Shown: in pieces, positions 11,155 to 19,988 of the stretch | How positions within the stretch are numbered: position 1 is the first letter of the stretch | How the letters are laid out: each line of letters opens with the position of its first letter | NCBI RefSeq assembly: GCF_000003605.2 | Contig: NW_003135345.1 | Coordinates: 119,309 to 144,591, forward strand | Length of the DNA: 25,283 nt | Source: Saccoglossus kowalevskii | Lineage: Eukaryota; Hemichordata; Enteropneusta; Harrimaniidae | Direction of reading: 5' to 3' | Program-made: the position numbers and the translations under genes | Notes under the pieces: generated by a model | Told to the model about the DNA's origin: nothing | Seen by the model: only the letters and a program-made list of their open reading frames with translations | Databases searched by the model: none

Positions 11155-11360
11155 TTGTGAAATACTTTATTTTCGCTTGGAATTCATTTTCGATATGTTC
11201 GCTGAAGGAATAATTCAGTGAAAATAAAATCCAGCAAAAATACCTTTTTTCCTATATTTTACATTCAACTCGACAAAAATCAGTGAAAATAAATTCCATA
11301 CAAAACACCCAAAGTCTTTTCAGCGAAAATTGATTCCTGCTAAAATAAAGTATTTTACAG
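11155..11360. mobile_element. TA-flanked palindromic MITE, copy A
   Basis: A 206-bp element flanked by TA (11153-11154 and 11361-11362). Its ends are inverted repeats: left TGAAATACTTTATTTTCGC, right AAATAAAGTATTTTACAG. It is clearly homologous to 22916-23114, which lies in the opposite orientation, with near-identical order of blocks over the whole length and one extra ~7-bp piece (ATATGTT) here. The interior is built from repeats of a GTGAAAATAAATTCC-like module in both orientations, so the element folds on itself. It is non-coding. The TA target duplication and length fit a non-autonomous Tc1/mariner-type MITE. It sits in the intron of the minus-strand gene, 73 bp upstream of exon 2. Confidence 0.9.
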
Positions 11361-11362
11361 TA

Positions 11363-13072
11363 TGTGACTTGAGGATCAAATTAGAATCAGGGGATGTTGT
11401 GCCAATAGAATTTATTCATAAATGTCCACTGAGATCTTGTCAAGAGTGAGAAAGCCATAAGCGACATAATCTTTCTTCTTCTCAAAATAACTTTTGGCCG
11501 AATTTTAGTTTTTCATGGAAATGAATCTTGCAAATTCTCAATTATTCTGTGACATATATCACATAATAGACTAGAGAAAATAAAATTTAGAAATGCATGC
11601 ATTGATTTTGGAAAATAAATTGATCAGAATCTTTTTGCTTTTTTATATTGACCTAAAAGTACCTGATCAGTGGCCAAATTTAACGAACAGGATATGACCT
11701 TTGCCAGTTTTTTCAAAATCTTTGCAAACTGTTTGCAACAAAATAATGATAAATGCAATCAAAAAGGGTTTGAATCAGCAATAAAGATTACATTATTATT
11801 ACACAGTCTACGGAATATAATGTTTCAATATTACCATAGGTAAATATGATAATTGTGTCTATAAATATGTAAGTTTGGGGAAAGAAATATCTTTTAGTTA
11901 ATTTGTAGACAAATTTGATGGCAAAGGAAATATAAGTTGTGATTTATTTTCAACAGATTAGATGATCTACTCATGAATGAATGAAAGGAATTTATACGAA
12001 TTATAAATAAATATTCTTCAATTCTATTTAAATCAAATTTAGGAATTTTTGTGAATTCAAAAGTAACACTCTAAAAACCCATGATTTGATTAAACTTGTG
12101 TGATTATTATAATTTGACTACAATTTCATCTGTACGTGTTTTACTATGGTGTTTTCTTTGTTAATAAAATAGCAGTATTACTATTATAAAACATTATTTT
12201 AAAGTAACGCACATAACAGTGTTCTAATACCTCTGTATTTTTGGCATTTATCTAATGTTGATTCTTGTTGTCCTGAAGTCTTTATATATCTGTCCTATAT
12301 TCATCTCCACCTCTATTTTAGGTCAAGTGCAAAAAACGTGATGTTGGAAGCCTTTCAAAATAGAAACATACTGTTCCTCCTAGTTTCAGTGTTTAAATTT
12401 AAACTTGAAGTGTTTAGATAGGCTTGGCTCCTGGAGACTGAAGGTCAATTTACTACAGAGCCTCAGTTCAGCCAGTTTACGAGTTGGAATCTTAGGAATT
12501 GAGAATATCAGCCTCAGAGATGTCAAAAGATGTTAATTATTACATCACCATCTGCATTTTTGTGCAAAAATATGCAGTTGTTTCTCCTTATCAAAAATTG
12601 ATATGGGTCAAATTCTTGATTAGGTTAAACAAATAAACACCACCAGTTATTTTCTTTTTCATTACTAATTATTTTTAATGCAATTAAGTAATTCAAACTT
12701 GGTGATCAGTTTGTTATATTAGTGATGAAGTTGAACATTAAAATTGTTTCTTTAATCTTATTAAAAACATTTGGATTCCAGCAGTGTGTCTGCCATGTAA
12801 CAGCTTTTAAATATGCGGCAGCCACCATAGGGGTCAATTTCAATCGAATTGATATGCCACCTCCATGAACTTAAACTTGGTTTATATAGCAAAATTTTTT
12901 TTTCTTCCTTTTTTTTATTCAAATTTTCAATTAGTTATAAATAAAGTTTATCACGGAATGCAGGTAAAATTGACTTTTAAAAATGCAGACTTCGTTTCTT
13001 TATGGACCCTAGGCACTAGGCTTCAACTTTGAAAATTATATTTCCATATTAAAATTATTTTTGAGTACATAC
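11363..13072 (-). other. intron 1 of the minus-strand gene (most of it)
   Basis: AT-rich DNA between the donor of exon 1 (GTATGT at 13072-13067) and the MITE next to exon 2. I see no additional exon. A CAATAAAGATTACATTATTATTA string near 11780 resembles the LINE 3' tails at 2830 and 22840 but lacks their hairpin. Confidence 0.5.
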
Positions 13073-13139
13073 CTTTGACCAAAGTTAGCTGTATACTGAC
13101 GACAAGTATACCTAATAATAACAATACACGCACAGCCAT
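13073..13139 (-). CDS. exon 1 of a putative secreted-protein gene (signal peptide)
   Basis: The minus-strand ATG at 13139-13137 opens 22 codons, MAVRVLLLLGILVVSIQLTL then VK. This is a textbook signal peptide: a short basic n-region (Arg4), a hydrophobic core of about 12 residues (5-16), and a more polar c-region. The exon ends at AAAG|GTATGT, a strong donor, leaving a phase-1 intron. Phase-1 introns right after the signal peptide are common in genes for secreted animal proteins. The frame continues without a stop into the microexon at 11082. The frame is also open upstream but has no other ATG there, so 13139 is the best start. A minus-strand acceptor (TTGTATTGCAG) ends at 13151, 11 nt before the ATG, and a perfect donor (GAG|GTAAGTC) lies at 14067/14066, so the leader may itself be spliced. 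The protein family is not recognised. Confidence 0.6.
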
Positions 13140-14550
13140 GAGTTTATATACTGCAATACAATTTATAGGCGAAATATTCCGTGATGGCCTTCGATCGGTT
13201 CCGGTCACGTTGGGCAACGAAAGCAGACTTCGCTTAACAATCCAAAGCTATTTCTTCTCACAGTTGTGGGATTAAAAGATCCGCTGGCATGGACCGGTAA
13301 ATCATCTTGCTGGAAATCTACACTATAGATATCGTCTCATGTCACGATGATAATGTACGATCGTGCAACTGCTTGGTTGCTCTACCGTGCTCTTTCCTGT
13401 AAAAAAATCTTTACTCAGTCAAGTCAGTGAATGGGTGTAGCGCAGTGAATCGGAGAGTGAGACGGAAACTTAGCAGGAGGCGGTTAAAAGAGAATGTCTG
13501 CTTCAGTGCACGGGCGACCCGTGGGTTTGAATACGTTTACAGCAGTTCCGGGCACTCAGCTGCGGAAAGTATTATCGCAAGCATTAACCGAGCCATTGAA
13601 TGAACCATGCAATGCAGAGGAAATTACTTCCAAGTAGACAAGCGAGCATAGATCCACAACTTCAAATCAGCTGTTGCACTGACTAAGTGAGTATCGCCCG
13701 ACTTTCAGCGTTGATCGACAGCCCTGACACACCAGTCGACGGAAAACTCGCAAACTAGGGCGATATAGATATAGGCGAGTCGGGTTACAGTATAAAGCCA
13801 AGGACTTTTGAATCTCAGCCTTTGCTATAAACAATACCGGAGGTAGTTGTCGAAAGAAAAGTTGTGATCAGCGCACACAGCAGCAGAAACTCAACCGGGA
13901 CAAATTAACGCACAGTAGTTCATGGGTCAACACCGGGCTCATTCAACGCAAGATTTTTCCGGCGCCAGATTTGTCAGCTAAAATGTCTATCAATATATCG
14001 TATCATTAACATCAATCTGTCCTTATGAAGTCGCATAAACCTTAAAGTGAGTTATAATCGACTTACCTCTGATATTTCTGAAAGGTATTGAATATGTAAA
14101 CTTCACCCAGACACCGTGCAGCTAATTTGCATATTAATGATATGCCCCTTCTAAGGAAGCCACCTCATTTGAATAAATCTTTCTCAAAAGTCTCCTTTTA
14201 AAGACATTATATTTTACCCATGCTCACTTGCTTGAGTTGACGTACATTGATTTTTAAAAAAAAAAACAAAAAACTATTTTTGGCATTAAATAAAATGTTC
14301 AAATAGAACGCACAGGAAGAAACTTCTTCCCTGGCCTAGAGATAATAAGACATCTCTGTTTATTGACGATTGATGGCGCTCGCATAAAAAACACTTTTGT
14401 GTAAGAGTACATGGGCATGGTCGAAAGAGCATCGTCTACGTTGAAAATCGTTTCGTCGAAAAGGGATGTCGTGGAAGGATGTGTGTGGTCACAATCCAGT
14501 CGAACTACATGGTGTGACCCCTTGGTGGTGACTATCTAAACACATATACA
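13140..14550. promoter_or_regulatory. CpG-richer 5' flank of the minus-strand gene
   Basis: GC and CpG are visibly higher here than on either side, as expected of a promoter region. It carries candidate 5'-UTR splice sites on the minus strand (donor GAG|GTAAGTC at 14067, acceptor at 13151). It also carries two plus-strand GTGAGT donors, at 13687 and 14047, so a divergent non-coding transcript is possible. Between 13690 and 13790 the words TATCGCCC and CCCGACT recur as their reverse complements GGGCGATA and AGTCGGG. GGAAGAAACTTCTTCC near 14317 is a perfect palindrome apart from its centre. No coding frame here is convincing. Confidence 0.4.
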
Positions 14551-16026
14551 CCACTGTTCTATTAACGTAACAAAATACTATGTACTCAACCCTGTAAGTA
14601 GTACTAGTATGCGAACTTGATTTCGGGGAAATAAAAAATATCCTAGGTGAAGAAAAATAAATAAAGACAACTCTACAACGTCAAGGTATAAGGGAAAGCG
14701 TGGATAAAACATGAGTCGTCTGGCATATGTTCTTCTAAAGTCAAACTTAACCGTTATAAACATTGCGCGTTAGGTTTCTGCACTATAGTATTTCACGAAT
14801 ATTAAAATATACACAAGCAAGTCGTTGTTTTATGTGCATTTCTGACTTGTTCGAGTGCATTAAGGTAGTGCAATATTTCAGTTAAAATTCATGCAAATCG
14901 ACTATTATCAGCTTTGGCCTCGGGTTTACGCTGCTGTAGCGGTTGGAGTCTTATAACTTATAATTTGATTTCTCACAACGTATGCAATCACCCCAGTGTG
15001 GAGAGCTGGAAATTAACGATGCAATGGGGGGGGGGGTAGAATGAAAGCTTTCTCATTTCAAGATGTGTTCCTACAAATAAATCATAATGTATGTTCTACT
15101 AAGTTTTACGATAAAATGGAATAATCAATTATTCTTATTTATGAGGTGACATTTCATCATCTTCTTTCGTTTATGAATTTCACATACTACTTTCAAGATA
15201 TTAGCATGTAGATCATATGATGATATCTGTTGTGGACATTTCGAGACTATGGGGTTGGTCCCAAATTTTAAGTTGTTCTTCTCGCTACATTGTGAACAAA
15301 AATAAACAAACCAAATAAATACAATTTATACTCTTCTTCAGAACCCCGATAACTCCAACTGGATCCTCCCCTCGTTGCTATATTTCGTGTATCGCTTTTT
15401 TTTTTCGCAAACCCAAGCAGACTTGGGAGCAAGTTTGTGGGAACACTAGGTGATGGTCAAACAAATGAAATGTTAAACAATATAGCTTTGATCCAAGATT
15501 AATGGAAATTTAAAAACTATTAAAAAGAGTTACAAGGAGAGCCGTTAGAAGACATAGTAAAACAGCGAGCAATCTCGTGAAATTTAAAGAAAAAGTCAAG
15601 GCTAACAACATAATACTCCCAGATGTGCGGCAAATGTAAGCACATGCAATTTACAGTTTATTTATATCACTTTTCATTCTCTAGATATTCAACTTTTCAC
15701 CAGTATTATATAGTCCACCATCTTGGTTCTTCAGCAAAGGATTATGCCGGGGTAAAGTATGACATCATATCCACTGTTGTCAGAAATTGAGAAAAAATAT
15801 TTTACTGTTGCGCAGACCAAACTGAGACGTTAGTAAGTTTTAACTGTGTAATTTATGTGGTGATTGGAAGGTGTAGAAGGAGCCACCGTCGGTAATTGGT
15901 GCACGTTGCACCCAGGTCAAAACTCGAACTCGTGATTTCCATTAAAAAAAAACGCATTGCACTATGGGAAAATCAATATTTATCAACACAAATGTCGGAC
16001 ATGCGCTGCTCAACGACCACTGCCCT
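14551..16026. other. non-coding stretch with fragments of TTAA-type ends
   Basis: No gene is visible. It contains a G11 run (15026-15036). TTAAGGTAG at 14860-14868 and CTTCTCGCTAC at about 15279-15289 match the left and right ends of the 16031 element, and could be a decayed ~425-bp relative. Around 15898-15912 is a perfect hairpin, GGTGCA/TGCACC with a 3-base loop, next to a tRNA B-box-like string on the minus strand (AGTTCGAGTT); a SINE origin is possible but unproven. Confidence 0.4.
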
Positions 16027-16030
16027 TTAA

Positions 16031-16543
16031 GGTAGCGAGAAGGTTTTGTGACGTTTTTAAATAAAACATTCTCTGTCTGTTGTCTCGTTCAGAACAGTAA
16101 TTTAGGTTATATATATATCAAAAGACTAAGTATAGAGGTGCAAGTTCGCACAAACTGGACACACATTGTTTACATAATTATCACGTGACATCAAAAATGG
16201 CGAACCTTGTAAAAATGACTAAGTAATGCTGACAATGGACGTTAGATAAACACGCATTGTTTGCAACTGGAAGCTTATCACCCGTTATATCAGAATCGTC
16301 AACAACAGAGTATACAGATAAGATGTTATCATTTAATTCCTTCCAAAGATAAACACTATGCAAATATCCACGAAACGGCAGTTGTAGTCTTTTCTGCTAG
16401 TGTTTTAAAACACTAATTTGAGCAACGTTATTTCGCAATTTCGATATTTTGTAAACCTGGGGTGATGTATCAAGGTCTAAAGTAACCGTTTTATCAATTT
16501 TTGAAAAATCAAGAAAAAAGTGAAAATTTCCCTTCTCGCTACC
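16031..16543. mobile_element. 513-bp non-autonomous element with TTAA target duplication
   Basis: The left end GGTAGCGAGAAGG (16031-16043) and the right end CCTTCTCGCTACC (16531-16543) are exact 13-bp inverted repeats. TTAA lies immediately outside both (16027-16030 and 16544-16547). TTAA duplication is the hallmark of piggyBac-type insertion, although the termini do not begin with the CCC usual in that superfamily, so the assignment is inferred. The interior has no transposase; the open minus-strand frame at 16181-16363 is unremarkable. It contains a perfect 18-bp palindrome, TAGTGTTTTAAAACACTA (16398-16415), and a TCACGTGA E-box (16181-16188). Confidence 0.75.
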
Positions 16544-16547
16544 TTAA

Positions 16548-17072
16548 TTTCACCGTATTTCAAAATCCAACTTATAAATTATCTTTGAGGGTGGATATTG
16601 ACACAAAACGCAATCCTTATAATACACAATATAATCTACTAAAGGAAACATGAACGTATCATAACTACATACATTTTGTAATGAGCAAAATCATGAATGT
16701 TCGGACTATCTTTTGTAGCTCCTGTAACTTAACATGGACTTTCTTGAATGACAATGTTTAGTAAATTCTTGATGCTGGTAGCCAATTTGAAAAATGTTAT
16801 ATTTGGAAATAGTGCATATTTAATGATTTATATTATTTATTGAAAGTGAATGGCATATGTCATAAATACAGCTATGACGACATTGGTCCGTATATATACA
16901 ACATTATATATTTCATAATGTTGCATGCAGTGGTAATACATTATCAAAGGGATTTAGAAATAGGTTAAAATTGAGAAAAATAATTTATCATTTAGTAATA
17001 AGGTTTAGTACAACAATCAAATTTAAACGATTGGATTCAAGTTGGTGTATTGATTTGCTGTCTCGTTATCTG
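16548..17072. other. AT-rich non-coding stretch
   Basis: No gene, repeat or clear motif is recognised here. Confidence 0.5.
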
Positions 17073-17411
17073 TGACGTCATGGCCATGCAATGGATACAT
17101 GCCGTTTGAGTTCACAGCTAGGTTCAGGTATTTATATATTTTATAACATGACTTTGATGACTCAAGTAAATAAATAATTATATACACATTTAAGAATTAC
17201 AAATTTCCCATCCGTTTCCATAGAAATCTGCAGGTCTGTCTCTTTCTTTACATGTAGTTAGTAGACGAGTGGTGACAAAGTCAATGCCCGATACAGATAT
17301 CCCGAAAACGGCGTAACTGTTGAATTTAGTATAAGTTATATAATATTAATAATATACTTTTCCTTGAAGTCGTGCTCGCTAGTCACGTGACGAAGCGCTT
17401 TTATGACGTAA
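17073..17411. promoter_or_regulatory. cluster of CRE and palindromic E-box motifs
   Basis: TGACGTCA at 17073-17080 is a perfect CREB/ATF site. GTCACGTGAC at 17382-17391 is a perfect 10-bp palindrome identical to the CLEAR-type E-box bound by MiT/TFE factors. TGACGTAA follows at 17404-17411, and further CGTCA/ACGTC words occur in the adjacent duplication. Such CpG-containing words are rare by chance in this AT-rich sequence. They lie about 2.6-2.9 kb upstream of the ASB start and about 400-700 bp upstream of a candidate first exon. Function is inferred from motif identity only. Confidence 0.35.
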
Positions 17412-17421
17412 ATGGATGACA

Positions 17422-17608
17422 TGGAGGTAGTTACCAACGTCACGGTCGATATCATTTTTAAGAGATTGACTCTGTTTTAAATGACAACGACTACAGTGGG
17501 TGGCGTGGAGGTAGCTACCAACGTCGATATTATTTTGATCTGTCGTCATCTGTCAATGAAGGTGCTGTTTTAAGAGATTTGCTCTGTTCTAAATGACGAT
17601 GACTACAC
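17422..17608. repeat. imperfect tandem duplication (84 and 103 bp)
   Basis: Two adjacent copies begin TGGAGGTAG(T/C)TACCAACGTC at 17422 and 17506. Both continue through CGATAT(C/T)ATTTT, TTTTAAGAGATT, CTCTGTT and AAATGAC(A/G)A(C/T)GACTACA. The second carries about 24 extra bases (including GTCGTCATCTGTCAATGAAGG) between the second and third blocks, and lacks a few bases after ACGTC. No frame is open through both copies. The copied segment contains CRE-like half-sites, so the duplication doubles putative binding sites. Confidence 0.8.
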
Positions 17609-17714
17609 AGCCACTGTTTCTGATTTAAAGATCGTCGCAAACCACGACCATTTAACAACAGACAAATCTCGTACATTCGTAGTGTCTTTAGACAGGTCTC
17701 ATGCCACTAATTAA

Positions 17715-17759
17715 CCAATGGCTGCTCGTAGCCATTTTAAATGCCTTGCAAGAACCAAT
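17715..17759 (+). promoter_or_regulatory. paired CCAAT boxes upstream of a candidate first exon
   Basis: AACCAATG occurs twice, with CCAAT at 17715-17719 and 17755-17759, exactly 40 bp apart. They lie 30-75 bp upstream of a strong donor-bearing segment on the plus strand. Tandem CCAAT boxes at this spacing are typical NF-Y promoter architecture. The ASB gene is the only plus-strand gene downstream, so this is a candidate ASB promoter. There is no transcript evidence in the sequence itself. Confidence 0.3.
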
Positions 17760-17788
17760 GAAATTTTTTAAATATTTTCTTTTCTCAG

Positions 17789-17826
17789 GTGCTCCCTGTT
17801 TGAGGGCGTAATCACCTGGGTAAAAG
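17789..17826 (+). other. candidate 5'-UTR exon
   Basis: A strong acceptor-like tract (TTTTCTTTTCTCAG, ending at 17788) precedes 38 nt that end in AAAAG|GTGAGA, a strong donor. One frame is open across it, but no partner coding exon is visible. The likeliest reading is an untranslated leader exon joined to the ASB coding exon (acceptor at 19974), possibly via the donor at 18324. If the paired CCAAT boxes are the promoter, the pyrimidine tract would instead be an initiator and this would be the first exon. Confidence 0.3.
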
Positions 17827-17829
17827 GTG

Positions 17830-18655
17830 AGACCAACATGTGGTCTTTTGTTTACTACTCAGCGGCTGTGTACCTGTGGGTCTGTGTGTATTTGGATGTT
17901 CTAATCTTGGTGTTTTTCCAGTGATTTCTCTAGGTGCAATCCAAATACAGTACGTGTGTCTTGTTTACCTGAGATTTGCAAGAGTTTGAGCTGGCCAACA
18001 TGTTGGTTATTTTCATGTGGTTGATTACTGGCATGTTGATTTCCCATTTTTGAGCCATGTTTTCAACTTTGTTCATCATTTTTTCATATAGCAATCTCGT
18101 CATATGTTAACATTGTCGTCTATGGAAATTCAATTAGTGGTATGAGCATTCGCGATAGTATGCGCCCTCATATGAAACGTAAATCAGTGAGCCACCATAG
18201 AGGGCTCTGTCACTTCCGGAACCTCTGGGTAATCACTTGGACGACAGTTATCAGGGTAATTTACGCGTCCTTGTTTACTATTTCCTTTATAACTGTGAGT
18301 AGTGGGTTTGCTTATCCTGTCAGGTAAGACAATGATCAGAAAATCATCGGGGACACAAACCATACAGCCGGAAAATAATTGTACCTTGAACAACACTAAT
18401 TGGCTTAAAAATCTGTATGTTGGTTGGGTGATTTGCTGGCGCGAGCCATAGTTTTTTCTCCTCGGAATTGTGTGTATATCGGCCGTGTGTATACCCATCG
18501 TCTCTATGGGTGGTGGATATTTGTAGGATAACTTACATGCCCACAAACGTTGAGTCGAGAGTATAACTGTGGTTCTCCGTGTGTGGTTCCCTGTCCCATA
18601 TCCGACCGCATACAATCGATGTCCGCGCTCACTATCAAAGAAAGAAAAACTTCGG
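17830..18655 (+). other. GC-richer non-coding stretch with a strong splice donor
   Basis: CTGTCAG|GTAAGAC at 18317-18330 (GT at 18324-18325) is a near-perfect plus-strand donor. The frame before it is open from an ATG at 18142 for 60 codons, with a hydrophobic segment, and would leave in phase 2. However, the ASB acceptor is followed by an in-frame stop before the ASB start, so in that splice this exon would be leader. On the other strand a frame is open from about 18729 to 18184 (181 codons), but it lacks an ATG for roughly its first 78 codons and matches no family I know. Confidence 0.3.
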
Positions 18656-18659
18656 TTTC

Positions 18660-18786
18660 GTGACGGCACGCGCAGATTTAGGGGGAGGTCCCCTTCAGCC
18701 CCCCCCAAAAAAGACAAATCAATTGACAAACCCAGCCCACGTCAATAAGAGCGAACCTTACCGAATTTCTGGATCCGCCAGTCGAC
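18660..18786. mobile_element. probable DNA-transposon terminus
   Basis: The segment runs from a G-rich/C-rich block (TTAGGGGGAGGTCCCC, then CAGCCCCCCC) to TTTCTGGATCCGCCAGTC at about 18767-18784. CTGGATCCGCC(A)-CTG-like termini with adjacent poly-G/poly-C blocks are, from memory, a common motif at the ends of dispersed DNA transposons in animal genomes. That resemblance is the only basis for the call. The opposite end is not found, so this is a fragment at best. Confidence 0.35.
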
Positions 18787-18789
18787 GGT

Positions 18790-19974
18790 TTACAAGCTAC
18801 AACAGTTTTTACTGCTAAAAAAGCCAATATTTTATACTACGTTGAAACTTGATGCTAAAAATGTATATCCCTTCTCATACCATGGTTATTTTCTGAAATG
18901 AGTGATTAATTTATTGTATTATGGGAATCGTGGTTTGCATTATTAATTAATTTGTTGACTTTTGTAGTTTTGACCTGAAAGTGAGTGTATTTGCTTTATT
19001 ATCACATGCATAATGTGCATATCTCCACAGTGTGACGTAATAAAGGAAAGATTGAATAAGCATTATCACTTTCACTGTACAAGTTACCTGAAGGTTGTCT
19101 GGAGTTTCCACTTTCCAGTCTTATATATGGTCCGATAACTATGGATTGTGTTAACAATGGATCATTTTGGCAAGCTATTAACGCGTGTATTTTTGGAAAT
19201 ATCATTAGTTCGTCCTAAAAATTAGTTGGACTTAAAAAACAAATCATGAACAAGCAGAATCACCTCACAGTGTGTGCTAGGCACTCACATAAAATAGAAC
19301 ACTGGGTGCCAACTTAATTATTGTATGATGCACAGGCAATGATATATTTGTATTCAGTGTTATTTCAGCAATAGTTTCACTCCAGACTGTAGAAATTTGT
19401 GATAAAAATAAAAATATAATCCCACTAGGTTCATTAGTGTTTAATAATCCAATAATTTATATATAAATATATAAAATAAGTGTGTATTGAAAATATTATA
19501 ATAAAGTTAATTAACTCAGAGTGGAAATGGTTTCTATCATCCATCAATGTGTTACAAGGTGTATAGAATAATGAAATGTGAAACAGGGAAATGATATATT
19601 GTATTCAATGTCCAACTTGAGAAGGGAAAAGCAGATGCAATTGTGTAGGGGTTAGCCATTTGAAAATGGGGGAGGGGGGTTATTTGCATTTTTTGTTTTG
19701 TTTTTGGCCCTTGGCAAATTTTAGTTTCACAAAATAATCCCCCTATTCATTTTAATATGTGACACCCTTGCTTTGTTGTTGCCTGCACTCAGTGTTTTTT
19801 TATTTTTTAGTTTGATCACTAGAGGGCGATATTTCAGTCATCTCAGGTGTACCATTAATCACTAATAAATTTAACCCTATAAAGTGGAAAAGAAAATCTA
19901 TGTACTGTGTTAATTTATAACTTTTTGATAAAGGTTGTGATGCCAAAATGTTAATTGAACTTTTTCTATCTCAG
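18790..19974 (+). other. probable 5' intron of the ASB gene
   Basis: AT-rich, with no coding signal. The end matches an intron 3' end: TTAATTGAAC (branch-point-like), a pyrimidine run TTTTTCTATCTCAG, and AG at 19973-19974, 14 nt before the ASB ATG. A G-rich patch (GGGGGAGGGGGG-like) lies near 19670. Confidence 0.45.
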
Positions 19975-19988
19975 GTTACTGACAAATC

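Noticed and set aside
11772-11801. Third LINE 3' tail (CAATAAAGATTACATTATTATTA)
   Set aside because: No hairpin and no LINE-like sequence before it; may be chance in AT-rich DNA.
13075-13275. 66-codon plus-strand frame over the signal-peptide exon
   Set aside because: Antisense shadow without a domain; the minus strand has a signal peptide, a perfect donor and an in-phase next exon.
15898-15940. tRNA-derived SINE on the minus strand
   Set aside because: Only a weak B-box-like word is present; no A box at the right distance and the A-run is on the wrong side.
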